Part shown: positions 63,343 to 64,000 of the stretch, piece after piece
How positions within the stretch are numbered: position 1 is the first letter of the stretch
Layout: each line of letters begins with the position of its first letter
From: Paenibacillus sp. 19GGS1-52
GTDB taxonomy: Bacteria; Bacillota; Bacilli; Paenibacillales; Paenibacillaceae
Direction of reading: 5' to 3'
Length of the DNA stretch: 64,000 nucleotides
Assembly (NCBI RefSeq): GCF_022369515.1
Contig: NZ_CP059724.1
Coordinates: 2,666,001-2,730,000, forward strand
Translations under genes and position numbers: made by a program
The notes under the pieces: model-generated
The model's input: the letters and a program-made list of their open reading frames with translations, nothing else
The model's database searches: none
Told to the model about the DNA's origin: nothing

Positions 63343-63387
63343 AGAGACATCTCCCTCATTTTGCTGAGGAAAATGTCTCTTTTTTTT
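63343..63387 (+). terminator. Terminator downstream of the KPR-like operon
   Basis: AGAGACAT and ATGTCTCT arms, 22-nt loop with CCTCA/TGAGG inner stem, then seven Ts. Confidence 0.8.
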
Positions 63388-63618
63388 CGGTACAATTATA
63401 GCATCCAAATAAAGGCTGGTGGTTCCGATGCTTCCCAAAGATAATTTGCGGTGGAGAATGGACGAGTTGGTGGACGTTGTCCCAGCTCGAACTATATGAT
63501 GAACAAGTTTATGTTCCTAGAATCAGAACGAATGAAGCCAAATTTCTTGAAAGTAATCATATGGATGTAAAAAGTGGCCTGTGAAAATGAAAACTAAGCT
63601 TTGAAGGATTGGGATGAT
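63388..63618. other. Stretch with broken frames, possibly transposase-derived
   Basis: Contains MLPKDNLRWRMDELVDVVPA in one frame and LYDEQVYVPRIRTNEAKFLE in another, each ended by a stop. The sequence GAGGCCACTGAAATAGTCC at 63311 recalls IS1182-type ends. Not identifiable further. Confidence 0.3.
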
Positions 63619-63747
63619 ATGGTACAGAATATTATTAAACTGGGAGTGAAATCCGGAACATACAAGGGAATGAAGTACTGCAGCGAAATCAATCAAGGTC
63701 AGGAGAAAGTTCATGTGGAAGAATCTAAAGTTAGTATGGAACTATAG
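63619..63747 (+). CDS. Possible small peptide before an ABC exporter
   Basis: 42 codons: MVQNIIKLGVKSGTYKGMKY, CSEINQGQEKVHVEESKVSM-EL. It overlaps the start of the ABC gene by 35 nt and has only a weak ribosome site. It could be a leader of the ABC gene, a substrate peptide, or the end of a decayed gene whose frame extends upstream to 63601. Confidence 0.3.
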   Translation: MVQNIIKLGVKSGTYKGMKYCSEINQGQEKVHVEESKVSMEL

Positions 63748-64000
63748 CAAACATTTTCAGAAGAAAATTATTCAATCTTTTCTTCTCTTAATCGTGATTA
63801 CGTTGGTTGGATTAGTTCCTGCTTTTTTGATTCAGAAAGTGTTTGATGAGGGGTTGATGAAAGGGGATTATGGAGTTGTCCTTTTTTACAGCATCGCTTT
63901 GGCTAGTATTTATCTAATTAGAAGTATCCTAAGTTACGCATCGACCTATTTATTTACTCATATGAATCAAAATATTATTTATAAAATAAGAGAAGAAATC
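63713..64000 (+). CDS. ABC exporter, N-terminal membrane domain (cut by window edge)
   Basis: First 96 codons of an MsbA-type exporter half-transporter: MWKNLKLVWNYSKHFQKKII, TM1 FLLLIVITLVGLVPAFLIQK, VFDEGLMKGDYGVVLFYSIA and SYASTYLFTHMNQNIIYKIR. The spacing between TM1, the DxGL-type loop and TM2 is that of ABC_membrane domains. Ribosome site AGGAG eight bases before the ATG. The ATPase part is beyond the edge. Confidence 0.82.
   Translation, partial: MWKNLKLVWNYSKHFQKKIIQSFLLLIVITLVGLVPAFLIQKVFDEGLMKGDYGVVLFYSIALASIYLIRSILSYASTYLFTHMNQNIIYKIREEI

Overview
The window looks like chromosomal DNA of a low-to-mid-GC Gram-positive bacterium of the Bacillales, most likely a Paenibacillus or a close relative. 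This is inferred from strong AGGAGG-type ribosome sites with TTG/GTG starts, WapA-like YD-repeat (Rhs) cores, an SdpR/SdpI pair, IS66, IS110, IS4 and IS3 elements, and OmpR-type two-component operons. No rRNA or tRNA gene was seen.

The left part (about 1-45.8 kb) is an accessory region made almost wholly of broken, headless Rhs/WapA C-terminal modules, all on the + strand, each followed by a small immunity-type gene. Recognisable immunity families are Imm10 (1389), SUFU (3544 and 35636), Imm50 (18228), Imm53 (21651) and DUF416 (37619). Others are candidates by position only. Toxin tips include HNH/endonuclease VII-like nucleases (3341, 17874, the end of 34063-35646, 38757-39046), a PD-(D/E)XK-like nuclease (end of 11425-14816), a Hint autoprocessing domain (34921-35328) and a zinc deaminase with HAE and CxxC motifs (end of 36316-37594). 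The Rhs core is nearly the same sequence in ten places, while tips and immunity genes differ completely and are visibly AT-richer. Cassettes are separated by a recurring spacer that starts with an AACCTTGA/TCAAGGTT terminator and in full copies ends with a second terminator-like hairpin. Toxin genes are mostly beheaded, frameshifted or reduced to their last codons, whereas the immunity reading frames are more often intact.

The array is cut by mobile DNA: part of an IS3-family element at the left edge, two near-identical IS4-family elements about 41 kb apart (1692-3199 and 42558-44065), an IS110 element with a serine recombinase gene beside it (15.6-17.8 kb), a full IS66 (21901-24339) and a decapitated IS66 (30929-31953). 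Between and after the IS66 copies lies an insert with a two-component system, an ABC exporter whose last permease is broken by an exact 157-bp tandem duplication, a secreted gluzincin-like metalloprotease, a type I signal peptidase and an sdpRI immunity operon.

From about 45.8 kb to the end, gene order looks like ordinary chromosome with mostly intact operons. In order it holds a TetR-controlled YhgE/ABC-2 type membrane protein, an Fnr/Crp-boxed lipoprotein, a two-component system with a lipoprotein, GNAT, AraC and LysE-type genes, a WYL regulator with a MazG-like gene, a divergent TetR/SDR pair, AraC with an MFS exporter and a cysteine-hydrolase-fold protein, two ketopantoate-reductase-like genes around an ArsR regulator that share a palindromic operator, and the start of an ABC exporter at the right edge. 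Frameshifts are crowded in the left part and rare here, which argues for real decay of the array, although several lie in homopolymers and need read-level checking.
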